Shown one piece after another: positions 1 through 5,799 of a DNA stretch of 6,347 nt. Numbering within the stretch: position 1 is the stretch's first letter; every line of letters begins with the position of its first letter. Origin of the DNA: JBAYVY01 sp041674345 (lineage in GTDB: Bacteria; Planctomycetota; Phycisphaerae; Phycisphaerales; Zrk34); the NCBI GenBank assembly GCA_041674345.1, contig JBAYVY010000225.1, positions 1 through 6,347 of the forward strand, written 5' to 3'. A program made the translations under genes and the position numbers. Under the pieces are notes generated by a model. It was given only the letters and a program-made list of their open reading frames with translations. It searched no databases and had not been told where the DNA came from.

Positions 1-950
1 AGGGCGCGTATTCCCTCGTCCTGCTCTACCCCGACCGCATCGAAGCCGTCCGCGATCCCTGGGGCTGGCGCCCCCTGGTCCTCGGCAAAACACACGACGG
101 CTTCGATTGCGTCGCCTCCGAAACCGTCGCCCTCGACGCCCTCGGAGCCGCCTTCATCCGCGAAATCGAACCCGGCGAAATCGTCACCCTCGACGACCAC
201 GGCGTCCGCTCACGACGCTTCACCGAATCCGTCACCCCCGCGCATTGCATCTTCGAGCACGTCTATTTCGCCAACCCCTCCAGCAAAATCTTCGGCGACA
301 CCGTGCAGATCGTCCGCGAAATGTTCGGCGAAATGCTCGCCGTCGAAGCACCCGTTGATGCCGATTACGTCGTCCCCATGCCCGACTCCGGCCGATCCGC
401 CGCCCTCGGCTACGCACGCAAATCCCGCATCGAATACCGCGAAGGCATCGTTCCCAACCGCTACGTCGGACGCACCTTCATCCAACCCACGCAGGCACAA
501 CGCAACATCGCCGTGCAGTTGAAACTCAACGTCGTCGATGACATCGTGCGCGGCAAACGCCTGGTCATCGTCGATGACTCCATCGTCCGCGGAACCACCA
601 CCCGCGGCAAAATCGCGCAACTCCGTAAAGCCGGCGCCAAGGAAATCCACTTCCGAATCTCCTGCCCGCCCATCCGCTTCGGCTGCTACTTCGGCGTGGA
701 TTTCCCCGACCCCGCACAACTCATCGCCAACAACCGCACCGTCGAGGAAATCCGACAGTACCTCGCCGTCGATTCCCTCCACTTCCTTTCCCTCGACGGT
801 ATGCTCTCCTGCGTCTCCCATCCCCCCGGCCACTACTGCACCGCCTGCTGGTCCGGCAACTACCGCATCGACGTCACCCACCCCATCAGCAAGCTCGACA
901 TGGAACGACACCAACTCAAAATCTTCAACGCCGACCCCACCCCTACCTGA
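1..950 (+). CDS. purF: Amidophosphoribosyltransferase (PurF), C-terminal part; 5' end outside window
   Basis: This enzyme makes 5-phosphoribosylamine from PRPP and glutamine, the first committed step of de novo purine synthesis in the cytoplasm. The frame is open from position 3, giving about 315 residues. The family is usually about 470-500, so the N-terminal glutaminase half with its catalytic Cys is mostly missing. Visible landmarks are GAYS at the left edge, DPWGWRPL, ASETVALDALG and PGEIV (end of the glutaminase domain), then HCIFEHVYFA. The phosphoribosyltransferase domain carries the PRPP loop VIVDDSIVRGTTT (about 567-602). Four cysteines match the [4Fe-4S] ligands of Bacillus-type PurF: HCIFE (246-248), FGCYFG (685-687) and CTAC (837-848), so this is the iron-sulfur form. 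An internal GTG at 303 is not the start, because conserved PurF sequence continues upstream of it. Third codon positions are overwhelmingly C, unlike the minus-strand genes. Identification is very secure. Confidence 0.97.
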   Translation, partial: GAYSLVLLYPDRIEAVRDPWGWRPLVLGKTHDGFDCVASETVALDALGAAFIREIEPGEIVTLDDHGVRSRRFTESVTPAHCIFEHVYFANPSSKIFGDTVQIVREMFGEMLAVEAPVDADYVVPMPDSGRSAALGYARKSRIEYREGIVPNRYVGRTFIQPTQAQRNIAVQLKLNVVDDIVRGKRLVIVDDSIVRGTTTRGKIAQLRKAGAKEIHFRISCPPIRFGCYFGVDFPDPAQLIANNRTVEEIRQYLAVDSLHFLSLDGMLSCVSHPPGHYCTACWSGNYRIDVTHPISKLDMERHQLKIFNADPTPT

Positions 951-954
951 CCCC

Positions 955-966
955 GCCGCTTGCGGC
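955..966 (+). terminator. Short GCCGCTTGCGGC hairpin just after purF
   Basis: A perfect dyad, GCCG-CTTG-CGGC, begins 4 bases after the purF stop and is followed by TTAGCAATTTCG. The stem is short (4 bp with a tetraloop) and there is no real T-tract, so intrinsic termination is only possible. From memory, GCCGCTTGCGGCTTAGC-like motifs recur between genes in planctomycete genomes. That is recollection rather than something shown here, and a genome-wide count would test it. Confidence 0.35.
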
Positions 967-991
967 TTAGCAATTTCGCGTCACGAAACAT

Positions 992-1020
992 CACAAAATC
1001 ACGTCGGCGTCAATTTTGTG
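992..1020. repeat. Inverted repeat CACAAAAT...ATTTTGTG
   Basis: Two perfect 8-base arms (992-999 and 1013-1020) flank a 13-base centre that itself holds a small ACG-TCGG-CGT stem. The whole could fold as an interrupted hairpin. It lies between two convergent genes, where bidirectional terminators are common, but neither side has a T-run after the stem. A protein-binding palindrome is the alternative. Confidence 0.45.
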
Positions 1021-1225
1021 CGCGACTTGGCGACAACCCCGTGCGCCCCCGGAAGTTTTTCACCCCCAAACGCGACATTCCGGTGCGCCTTTGAAGCGAT
1101 TTTGCCCCGATTTCACCCAAACCCCGAAGTTACCGGCGACTCCACCAAGCGCACCAGCCCGCCGCGGCAAATCGCAACACATTCCGCGCCAATCCCTTGC
1201 GAAAAACCCATCGCGCACCCACCCG

Positions 1226-1242
1226 TCGCAAATTGATTGCGA
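1226..1242. repeat. Inverted repeat TCGCAA-ATTGA-TTGCGA
   Basis: A perfect 6-base stem with a 5-base loop lies about 40 bases beyond the stop of the ParA-like gene on the minus strand. It may mark the 3' end of the AlbA_2/ParA transcript. No T-tract follows on the minus strand, so a terminator role is weak. Confidence 0.3.
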
Positions 1243-1282
1243 AAGTATTTCCCCAAACCGGGCTGCGTGGCGAACCACTCGT

Positions 1283-2281
1283 TCACACATTCGTCAGTCG
1301 TTGATAGATCGCATTGGTGAGTTGCTCGAAGTCACGCCGGCATTTGGCCACCGCCTGAATCTGCCCACCCCCGACTCCATCGGCCTGCTTCAGATCAAAC
1401 ATCGGCTTTCTCGCTGTTTGTGCGAACGGCACAAGACTGGCGAAATGTTTGATCGTCGCAATACATTGCGGATCATCTTCGATGGTGTATTGGGGGGCCG
1501 GATTTTCATCCAATACATTTCGGTGAAATTCTTCCGGTACTTTCACCGCCCAATCCTTGTATGCTTTGACGGGTCGATCCACTCTCGCAAGGTGTTGCTG
1601 GACGAGGTAGCCGATCGGTTCAAAATTGTGCGGCGGCAGTTCTGCTTGCGGTCGCCCGGTCATTCGCGTCTGGCGGATGATATTCCAATCCTCACGCCAC
1701 TGCCGCAGCGTGGGGCCGACGTTGCGAAGTCCCTGCAAACTGAAAAGGTCCGGCGCGACTGGAATGACAACGGCGTCACAGGCCAGAATTGCCGACCGAT
1801 TCAGCGCGCCGAGACTGGGGCCCACATCAAACAACATGACATCCGCCCCAACCTGTTCCGCGGCCAAATTGGATAGCAGATCGAGCGAGGTTGTAACGTC
1901 TAACGGTCGCTCGTTATTCTGTCCGGCAGTCTTGGCCCATTCCTCCGCCAGCGTTTGCTCAAAACGGCTGAGGGACAAGTGCCCGGGCAAAAGCCACAAA
2001 TTATCCGAAACTTCGCGCAACACAGGTTCACGAACATCCCCTTTGCCGCGGCGGACCAGATCAATGCAGTGCGAAACAGTGATTCCCGTGGATTGCTCAT
2101 CGTCAGCCCATAATTCCGTCAGCTCATCTTCATCCAGGAAAATCGCGGTGATATTGCACTGCGGGTCGTAGTCCACCACCACCACACGCAAACCTTTTCG
2201 CGTCATCATGTGGGCGATGTTGAAAGTCAGCGTCGTTTTCCCGACACCTCCCTTGTTGTTGAAAAGCACCAGCGATTTCAT
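1283..2281 (-). CDS. ParA/Soj-type ATPase, second gene of a coupled pair
   Basis: This 332-residue protein has a full set of ParA-type P-loop motifs. They are the deviant Walker A NKGGVGKTT (residues 9-17, signature Lys K10), the switch region DYDPQCN (37-43), Walker B VMLFDVGPSLG (148-158) and IPVAPDLFSLQGL (173-185). Proteins of this fold dimerise on ATP and move or position DNA or protein cargo on the nucleoid or membrane; some members have other regulatory roles. I chose the ATG at 2281 over the ATG at 2287. A GAGGG ribosome-binding site (2289-2293) sits 7 nt from the former but only 1 nt from the latter, and the former gives an ATGA overlap with the stop of the upstream gene. The protein is longer than minimal ParA proteins (about 250), with extra sequence around 200-310 of no motif I recognise. 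No ParB follows and no parS-like site was recognised, so chromosome partition is not the obvious job. The fold assignment is very secure; the role is unknown. Confidence 0.9.
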   Translation of the reverse strand: MKSLVLFNNKGGVGKTTLTFNIAHMMTRKGLRVVVVDYDPQCNITAIFLDEDELTELWADDEQSTGITVSHCIDLVRRGKGDVREPVLREVSDNLWLLPGHLSLSRFEQTLAEEWAKTAGQNNERPLDVTTSLDLLSNLAAEQVGADVMLFDVGPSLGALNRSAILACDAVVIPVAPDLFSLQGLRNVGPTLRQWREDWNIIRQTRMTGRPQAELPPHNFEPIGYLVQQHLARVDRPVKAYKDWAVKVPEEFHRNVLDENPAPQYTIEDDPQCIATIKHFASLVPFAQTARKPMFDLKQADGVGGGQIQAVAKCRRDFEQLTNAIYQRLTNV

Positions 2282-2293
2282 GAGCATGCCCTC
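2278..2293 (-). promoter_or_regulatory. ATGA stop-start overlap and GAGGG ribosome-binding site of the ParA-like gene
   Basis: The stop codon of the AlbA_2 gene (TGA, 2280-2278) overlaps the start of the ParA-like gene (ATG, 2281-2279). A GAGGG Shine-Dalgarno (2289-2293) sits 7 nt upstream, inside the end of the AlbA_2 coding sequence. This arrangement usually gives coupled translation and fixed stoichiometry, which supports the two products acting together. Confidence 0.8.
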
Positions 2294-3462
2294 ACAATGA
2301 CGCGGGTCAACCCGTTCGTTTCCACTTCAATCGGTGGATTTTCGTTTCGTTCCAATTGAACGGACGCCCGGCGAATTCCCCGGCCCAACTGCTCCACATA
2401 ACCCAACGCCACAAGTTCTTTGGTAATCACCGGATTGCGATAGTCGGAATTGGCCCCGAAAACACCTTCGCTGGCGCGTCCGAACGGCGCGCCCGGATTG
2501 GAAAACTCGATGCGGTCATTGAACCATTCGACGCGACCTGGCGCATTTGTTCCGTCATATTGCCGGTGTTGCACGAGATTACGTGCCAACTCCTTCAGTG
2601 CATCCAGCGGATAACGCGGGGAATATCCGGCACGGATGCCTTGCTCGTCAGTCGGTTCCATCGCCAGATGGTCCGCCAGTTGAGTCCACACCGCGTCCAA
2701 TTGTCCCGGCAACGATCCGGTGATTGTTTTGCGTGCTGAAACCACCGAATCGACATCATCGCCGGCGTATCGCACGAACTCAATGGTCGCCCCCGGAAAA
2801 TAATTCTGCGGGCTGATTCCGTACACCAAAATCGCGGCGGGGTTGGGTATCCAGCGATCATTCACGACTCGCCCCAATTGGCGTTGCGTCAGCCATTGTT
2901 CATATGAAGGGAAAGTCGCCGGATCGTCGTTTGCCGATTCGGCTTCTTCATAAACCAACTTCAACTCGTGGCCCAAATCCGACAGTTGCGCGCCGGGGAA
3001 CGGCCGAATATCAAACGGCCGGCTGCGTTCGGGCCGCCGCTCCTGAAGGCGATGTAAATCCGCATCCGTCGCGCGGCGTGTCGTCGTTCCCTGACGCACC
3101 CACGCCTGGCCATTCACCATGACAACCGGCGGCACCGGATAGGGTTCGACGATCACCTTGATTAAATACTTGCCCTTATATGATTCCGCTTGCACATCGA
3201 ACGAAGGCGTCGGAACAAGTTTTGTCGATCGCAAGCGATTGGTTATTTTTTGTTGGATTTCATCCAACTGATCCTCATTGCCAACACCCCTGACTTCTCT
3301 CGTCTTGGGCTCAACTCCGACAAGCACATAACCGGGTTTGCCCGTGTTGGCCAAATCATTGGCGAAAGCGCAAACCGCAAGATATATCCCCTCAATGTCC
3401 GTCGAGAGTTTCCATTCGATCCGATCCGTTTCCGTCGTCAATAGCGTGTGCATCGGAATCAT
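2278..3462 (-). CDS. AlbA_2 (Schlafen-type) and HATPase_c_4 domain protein, COG2865-like
   Basis: This protein of about 394 residues has two recognisable parts. The N-terminal AlbA_2/Schlafen-like domain (about 8-135) shows ETDRIEWK (11-18), CAFAND (31-36), GYVLVGVE (44-51) and the closing WVRQGTTTRRAT (121-132). The C-terminal part (about 280-392) resembles the RecG-like HATPase_c_4 domain: an N-box-like E-x3-N-x3-HR (E291, N295, H299, R300), DRIEFSNPG (316-324), RNP (342-344) and YVEQLGRGIRR (355-365). The linker has the family's NPAAILVYG...YFPGATIEFVRY segment. Such proteins are usually annotated as predicted transcriptional regulators or ATP-binding proteins; related Schlafen-type domains also occur in tRNA nucleases and antiphage proteins. 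I prefer the ATG at 3462, preceded by a weak GGGAA at 6 nt. A GTG at 3486 (402 residues) and an ATG at 3453 are alternatives. It is coupled to the ParA-like gene. Domain assignment is firm; function is not established. Confidence 0.85.
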   Translation of the reverse strand: MIPMHTLLTTETDRIEWKLSTDIEGIYLAVCAFANDLANTGKPGYVLVGVEPKTREVRGVGNEDQLDEIQQKITNRLRSTKLVPTPSFDVQAESYKGKYLIKVIVEPYPVPPVVMVNGQAWVRQGTTTRRATDADLHRLQERRPERSRPFDIRPFPGAQLSDLGHELKLVYEEAESANDDPATFPSYEQWLTQRQLGRVVNDRWIPNPAAILVYGISPQNYFPGATIEFVRYAGDDVDSVVSARKTITGSLPGQLDAVWTQLADHLAMEPTDEQGIRAGYSPRYPLDALKELARNLVQHRQYDGTNAPGRVEWFNDRIEFSNPGAPFGRASEGVFGANSDYRNPVITKELVALGYVEQLGRGIRRASVQLERNENPPIEVETNGLTRVIVRACS

Positions 3463-3466
3463 CGGC

Positions 3467-3484
3467 GGTTCCCGTGTGGTTCCC
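3467..3484. repeat. Tandem GGTTCCC repeat, 11-bp period, at the start of the AlbA_2 gene
   Basis: Two GGTTCCC copies (3467-3473 and 3478-3484) are separated by four bases, so the centres are about one helical turn apart. They lie just upstream of the preferred start codon at 3462, where an operator could sit. If translation began at the GTG at 3486 instead, they would lie inside the coding sequence. Chance occurrence is quite possible. Confidence 0.3.
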
Positions 3485-3529
3485 ACTACGATACCACAGA
3501 CTCATATCCGCGGTGATATTTTTCAGGTT

Positions 3530-3549
3530 TCGATCGAAAAGTCGATCGG
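3530..3549. repeat. Paired CGATCG palindromes between oxidoreductase and AlbA_2 gene
   Basis: Two CGATCG sites (3531-3536 and 3543-3548) are separated by AAAAGT and can pair as a 6-bp hairpin or each act as a palindrome. They lie about 30 bases beyond the oxidoreductase stop and about 70 bases upstream of the AlbA_2 gene start. No T-tract follows on the minus strand, so this is a poor terminator; a regulatory site for the AlbA_2/ParA unit is possible. I found no convincing sigma-70-type promoter between 3463 and 3577. Confidence 0.4.
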
Positions 3550-3577
3550 AGGAGGAAACCACCGGGCGCGGCGCGGA

Positions 3578-4780
3578 TCAATAACAGGCGTCGCGGCGGC
3601 GGGGGACCGCGCCGTTGGAGATGCGCGCTTTGCCGCGGGGCAGGGGTAGGCAGCAGGCCTCCTCGCCGCAACTGACCGGGGCGACCAGTTGCGCGGGCAT
3701 ATGGTGCGCCGGCTTGACCACCGGCAGGCCGTAACCGTCGCGCAGGTTGCGCCGGTGTTCGAGAATCTCGCGCATTTCATCGGGTGTGCCGATGGCGGGC
3801 GGATTGTTCTTCACCGCGTCATGCAGCATGTTCCACGCCATTTCACTGGCGATGGCCGAGTCGCGCGCGATGGGGAAGCCCAGGTTCTTACCGGCCAGCA
3901 TCGAACGGGCGAATACGTCGATCATCACGTCCAGCTTTTTGTCATCGAACGCGGCGGTCTTGTGGATCGTCTGATCCGTGCCGTGCAGTTCGATCGTGGC
4001 GGTGTGGAAGTTGTGCGTCATGCGACAAACACCGAGCGAACCGATGGCTTCGACATAACAGTTGTGGATTTTTTTCTGCGCCAGGTGCCCGTACACGAAG
4101 CCCTGGGTGATGTCGAAGACCACGCCGTTTTTGAACGTGCCGTGCGACTGCACCCACCACGGATCGGTGTGGCTCCACATGCGGACGCCCTGGGCGTGAT
4201 ACGTGTCATATTCGCTGTCGGCATACCAACGCGCGACATCGACATAGTGCATCCCGCAGTCATGGAACGGCGGGCCTTCGGGGTCGTGCCCCTCGGTGGG
4301 CATATGTCCGGGCGTCATATGGCAGACGCGCACGATGCCCAGTTCGCCGATCTGACCCGACCGGATGAAGTTGATCATTTCGTGGTGATACCACGCGTTG
4401 CGGTTGAAGATGTTGACCGCGACCAACTGCCTGCTCGCCTCGATCTGCTTGACGAGCTTCCATTCGGTGTCGATATCGGCGGCCAGCGGCTTCTCGGCGA
4501 GAATGTGCTTCTTCGCCTTCAGCGCCTTGCGGATCAGACCCGGCCTCACATCCGCCAGCGTGAAGATGCCCACCACATCCAGCGACTTGTCCCTGAAGAT
4601 GATGTCGGGATCGGTGATGACCCTGGCCTTGGGACAGGTTTCGCGCGCGACCTCGCGGCTGGGTTCGTAGGGATCGCAGATGTAGGCGACGTCCCAGACT
4701 TTGCTGGCCAACATCTCGGCGACAAAACCGCGACCCATGCGACCGAACCCGATGACACCGATACGAAACCGCCGACTCAT
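3578..4780 (-). CDS. Gfo/Idh/MocA family NAD(P)-dependent oxidoreductase
   Basis: This 400-residue protein belongs to the family that oxidises or reduces sugars, inositols and related polyols with NAD(P). The N-terminal Rossmann fold shows GVIGFGRMG (residues 8-16) and the cofactor-site AEKPLA (95-100, EKP Lys at 97). The C-terminal domain carries the likely catalytic pair D174 and H178 in FHDCGMHYVDVARWY, the same four-residue spacing as in inositol dehydrogenase. No signal peptide or Tat motif is seen, so it should be cytoplasmic. I start at the ATG at 4780 because AAAGG precedes it at 7 nt; the frame stays open to 4852, but that extension runs through a terminator hairpin and is not conserved in character. 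The last 30 residues are odd: CGEEACC (371-377), then a basic tail ending in Cys-Tyr. The substrate cannot be told from sequence. The neighbouring rhamnosidase remnant suggests deoxysugar or plant-polysaccharide catabolism. Confidence 0.93.
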   Translation of the reverse strand: MSRRFRIGVIGFGRMGRGFVAEMLASKVWDVAYICDPYEPSREVARETCPKARVITDPDIIFRDKSLDVVGIFTLADVRPGLIRKALKAKKHILAEKPLAADIDTEWKLVKQIEASRQLVAVNIFNRNAWYHHEMINFIRSGQIGELGIVRVCHMTPGHMPTEGHDPEGPPFHDCGMHYVDVARWYADSEYDTYHAQGVRMWSHTDPWWVQSHGTFKNGVVFDITQGFVYGHLAQKKIHNCYVEAIGSLGVCRMTHNFHTATIELHGTDQTIHKTAAFDDKKLDVMIDVFARSMLAGKNLGFPIARDSAIASEMAWNMLHDAVKNNPPAIGTPDEMREILEHRRNLRDGYGLPVVKPAHHMPAQLVAPVSCGEEACCLPLPRGKARISNGAVPRRRDACY

Positions 4781-4796
4781 GGCTGAACCTTTGCCT

Positions 4797-4826
4797 AAAA
4801 AAAGAACCTCAGGGATGGACCCGAGG
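4797..4826 (-). terminator. Intrinsic terminator in the leader of the oxidoreductase gene
   Basis: Read on the minus strand, a CCTCGGG / CCCTGAGG stem (7 bp with one bulged base) closes a TCCAT loop and is followed by TTCTTTTTTT (the seven A residues at 4797-4803 on the plus strand). This is a textbook rho-independent terminator. It lies about 115 bases after the stop of the secreted-protein gene and ends only 16 bases before the oxidoreductase start, right next to that gene's ribosome-binding site. It either simply ends the upstream transcript or acts as an attenuator in the oxidoreductase leader. Confidence 0.8.
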
Positions 4827-4855
4827 CGAGAACGCTCCATCAATCCAACCACGAT

Positions 4856-4883
4856 ATTTTACCCGCGCTGTTACCAAACGCAA
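4856..4883 (-). promoter_or_regulatory. Candidate sigma-70-like promoter for the oxidoreductase gene
   Basis: On the minus strand, TTGCGT (4883-4878) and TAAAAT (4861-4856) are separated by 16 bases. The -10 matches 5 of 6 consensus bases, the -35 only 3. Transcription would start near 4849 and give a leader of about 70 nt that contains the terminator at 4797-4826. The call rests on consensus alone. Confidence 0.4.
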
Positions 4884-4941
4884 TGTTTTTTCGCCGCAAT
4901 AGCGAATAAAACCGCGTTCTTGCAGCCGATAACCGCCGACG

Positions 4942-5556
4942 CTACTTGCCATATCCCTGCCGATACACCTTATGGGCGAGTACCTTGCCGGTGGCCCTGT
5001 CCAGAATCTCGACATAATCACCGTATGATTCTCGGCCGGTAATCGACACCACGCCCTCGCCTTTTCCGTCCACGCCGGTCAAGCTCGACAAACCCATCGT
5101 AACTTCGTTGGAATAGGCCGAATGTGTTGGCGTCCCCACGGCGCTCAGTGTGGTCTTCCAAAACTCTTTGCCGGTGGCTAAGTCGTGCGCAGTCACGACG
5201 CATCCGCTGCCGGATGTCGGAAAGTGTGCGAAGTAAAGGACGTTGTTCTCGGTACGGAACACCGACTTCGGGTGCCCTTCGATTACGAGCAGTTCCTTGC
5301 CGTCTTTGACGAACTTGAACGTGATCCGCCACCTCTTGGCGGGATCGTAGATCATGTGGATTTGGCACTTGCCGTTGAATTGGGAGAGGGCGAACAGGAC
5401 GTTCGCGTCGGACTCGGAAAACTGGAAGGAATTGCTTTCGAGTATCTTCTGCCAAGCTTCGCCGTGCAACTTCGATAGGCGGTCAAACTCCGCACCGGCA
5501 GCCGCCGTCAATGTTGCGACCATGACCATTGACAGAAACAGGAGGTGTCGAACCAT
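4942..5556 (-). CDS. Secreted protein with PQQ-repeat-like segments, function unknown
   Basis: This 204-residue protein starts with a clear signal peptide: MVRH, a hydrophobic core LLFLSMVMVATLTAAA, and a likely cleavage after AGA (residue 22). The mature part, about 182 residues, is mostly beta-rich. Two stretches resemble PQQ/WD40-like propeller strands, VTAHDLATGKEFWKTTL (121-137) and YVEILDRATGKVLAHKVY (181-198), each with the D-x-A-TGK core. That is too little for a full beta-propeller. Two cysteines (64 and 119) could form a disulphide after export. The start is well set: GGAGG (5564-5568) lies 7 nt upstream, separated by a run of seven C. I recall similar short exported hypothetical proteins in planctomycetes. 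No enzyme motif is visible. Its own terminator and candidate promoter suggest a single-gene transcript. Confidence 0.8.
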   Translation of the reverse strand: MVRHLLFLSMVMVATLTAAAGAEFDRLSKLHGEAWQKILESNSFQFSESDANVLFALSQFNGKCQIHMIYDPAKRWRITFKFVKDGKELLVIEGHPKSVFRTENNVLYFAHFPTSGSGCVVTAHDLATGKEFWKTTLSAVGTPTHSAYSNEVTMGLSSLTGVDGKGEGVVSITGRESYGDYVEILDRATGKVLAHKVYRQGYGK

Positions 5557-5563
5557 GGGGGGG

Positions 5564-5568
5564 CCTCC
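5564..5568 (-). promoter_or_regulatory. GGAGG ribosome-binding site of the secreted-protein gene
   Basis: A consensus GGAGG on the minus strand lies 7 nt before the ATG at 5556. The spacer is entirely C (seven in a row, 5557-5563), which is unusual. It fixes the start codon. Confidence 0.75.
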
Positions 5569-5599
5569 GCTGCATAACTATCATTCACTTGCGCGGCGA

Positions 5600-5618
5600 T
5601 CCGCACGACGTGTGCGGA
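5600..5618 (-). repeat. 7-bp hairpin in the leader of the secreted-protein gene
   Basis: TCCGCAC (5600-5606) and GTGCGGA (5612-5618) form a perfect 7-bp stem with a GACGT loop. It falls about 45 bases upstream of the start codon and just downstream of the candidate -10 at 5629-5634. It could be an operator at the transcription start or an mRNA-stabilising 5' stem. Confidence 0.4.
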
Positions 5619-5628
5619 CTCGCATCGC

Positions 5629-5665
5629 ATTATCACAAGGTATGTCGCCAGGGCGAATGGGTCAA
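5629..5665 (-). promoter_or_regulatory. Candidate promoter for the secreted-protein gene
   Basis: On the minus strand, GATAAT (5634-5629, 5 of 6 matches to the -10 consensus) is preceded by TGT, an extended -10 arrangement. A better -35, TTGACC (5665-5660), lies 25 bases upstream, too far to pair with this -10; it would pair at 17 bases only with a weak TACCTT. Either could drive the gene, with a leader of about 60-80 nt. Confidence 0.35.
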
Positions 5666-5714
5666 GGAAAATGCTCTAAGACGGATTCGTTGGACAGGGC
5701 CATCGCAAGTAGGC

Positions 5715-5771
5715 GAAAAACAACCCCCCTCTCCCTTGCGGGAAGCCCCCGAAAAGGGTTGGGGTGAGGGT
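5715..5771 (-). terminator. GC-rich hairpin with T-tract; resembles a dispersed intergenic repeat
   Basis: On the minus strand, CAACCC (5761-5756) and GGGTTG (5726-5721) form an outer stem around an inner TCCC-GCAA-GGGA hairpin whose loop is a GNRA tetraloop. TTTTT (5720-5716) follows directly. This fits an intrinsic terminator for the rhamnosidase-type gene, whose stop is about 40 bases upstream. The wording CCCTCTCCC ... GGGTTGGGGTGAGGG is also the type found repeatedly between genes in many GC-rich bacteria, so it may be a member of a dispersed repeat family that doubles as a terminator. Confidence 0.65.
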
Positions 5772-5799
5772 GATTGCTGGATTGCGGAATATTCGACAT

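Larger units (their letters stand above)
951..1282. other. Noncoding region between convergent purF and parA-like genes
   Basis: This stretch of about 330 bases separates the purF stop from the stop of the ParA-like gene on the opposite strand. I see no convincing coding sequence: the open frames crossing it are low-complexity Pro/Ser/Arg or run into the antisense of the ParA-like gene, and no tRNA-like fold is evident. It holds three short inverted repeats (955-966, 992-1020 and 1226-1242). These may help end transcription from either side, although none has a strong T-tract. The rest is GC-rich sequence with runs of C and A. Confidence 0.7.

Noticed and set aside
303..305. GTG as the start of purF
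   Set aside because: Conserved PurF sequence (GAYS, DPWGWRPL, HCIFE) continues in frame upstream to the window edge.
210..914. Minus-strand open frame of 234 codons opposite purF
   Set aside because: Rich in Gly, Ala, Asp and Val with no motifs, and fully explained by the C-ending codons of purF on the other strand.
1016..1876. Plus-strand open frame of 286 codons across the gap and the ParA-like gene
   Set aside because: Most of it is antisense to a secure ParA-type gene and the remainder is low-complexity; no family resemblance.
1283..2281. Chromosome or plasmid partition locus (parAB-parS)
   Set aside because: No ParB gene and no recognisable parS repeats are nearby, and the coupled partner is an AlbA_2 protein, so a standard partition locus is not supported.
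3689..4786. Long plus-strand open frame, 365 codons, opposite the oxidoreductase
   Set aside because: It is the antisense of a clear Gfo/Idh/MocA gene. Its residues are rich in Arg, His, Val and Asp without motifs, as expected of a GC-rich shadow frame.
4781..4852. 24-residue N-terminal extension of the oxidoreductase
   Set aside because: It would translate through an intrinsic terminator and lies before the normal family start; the ATG at 4780 has a good ribosome-binding site.
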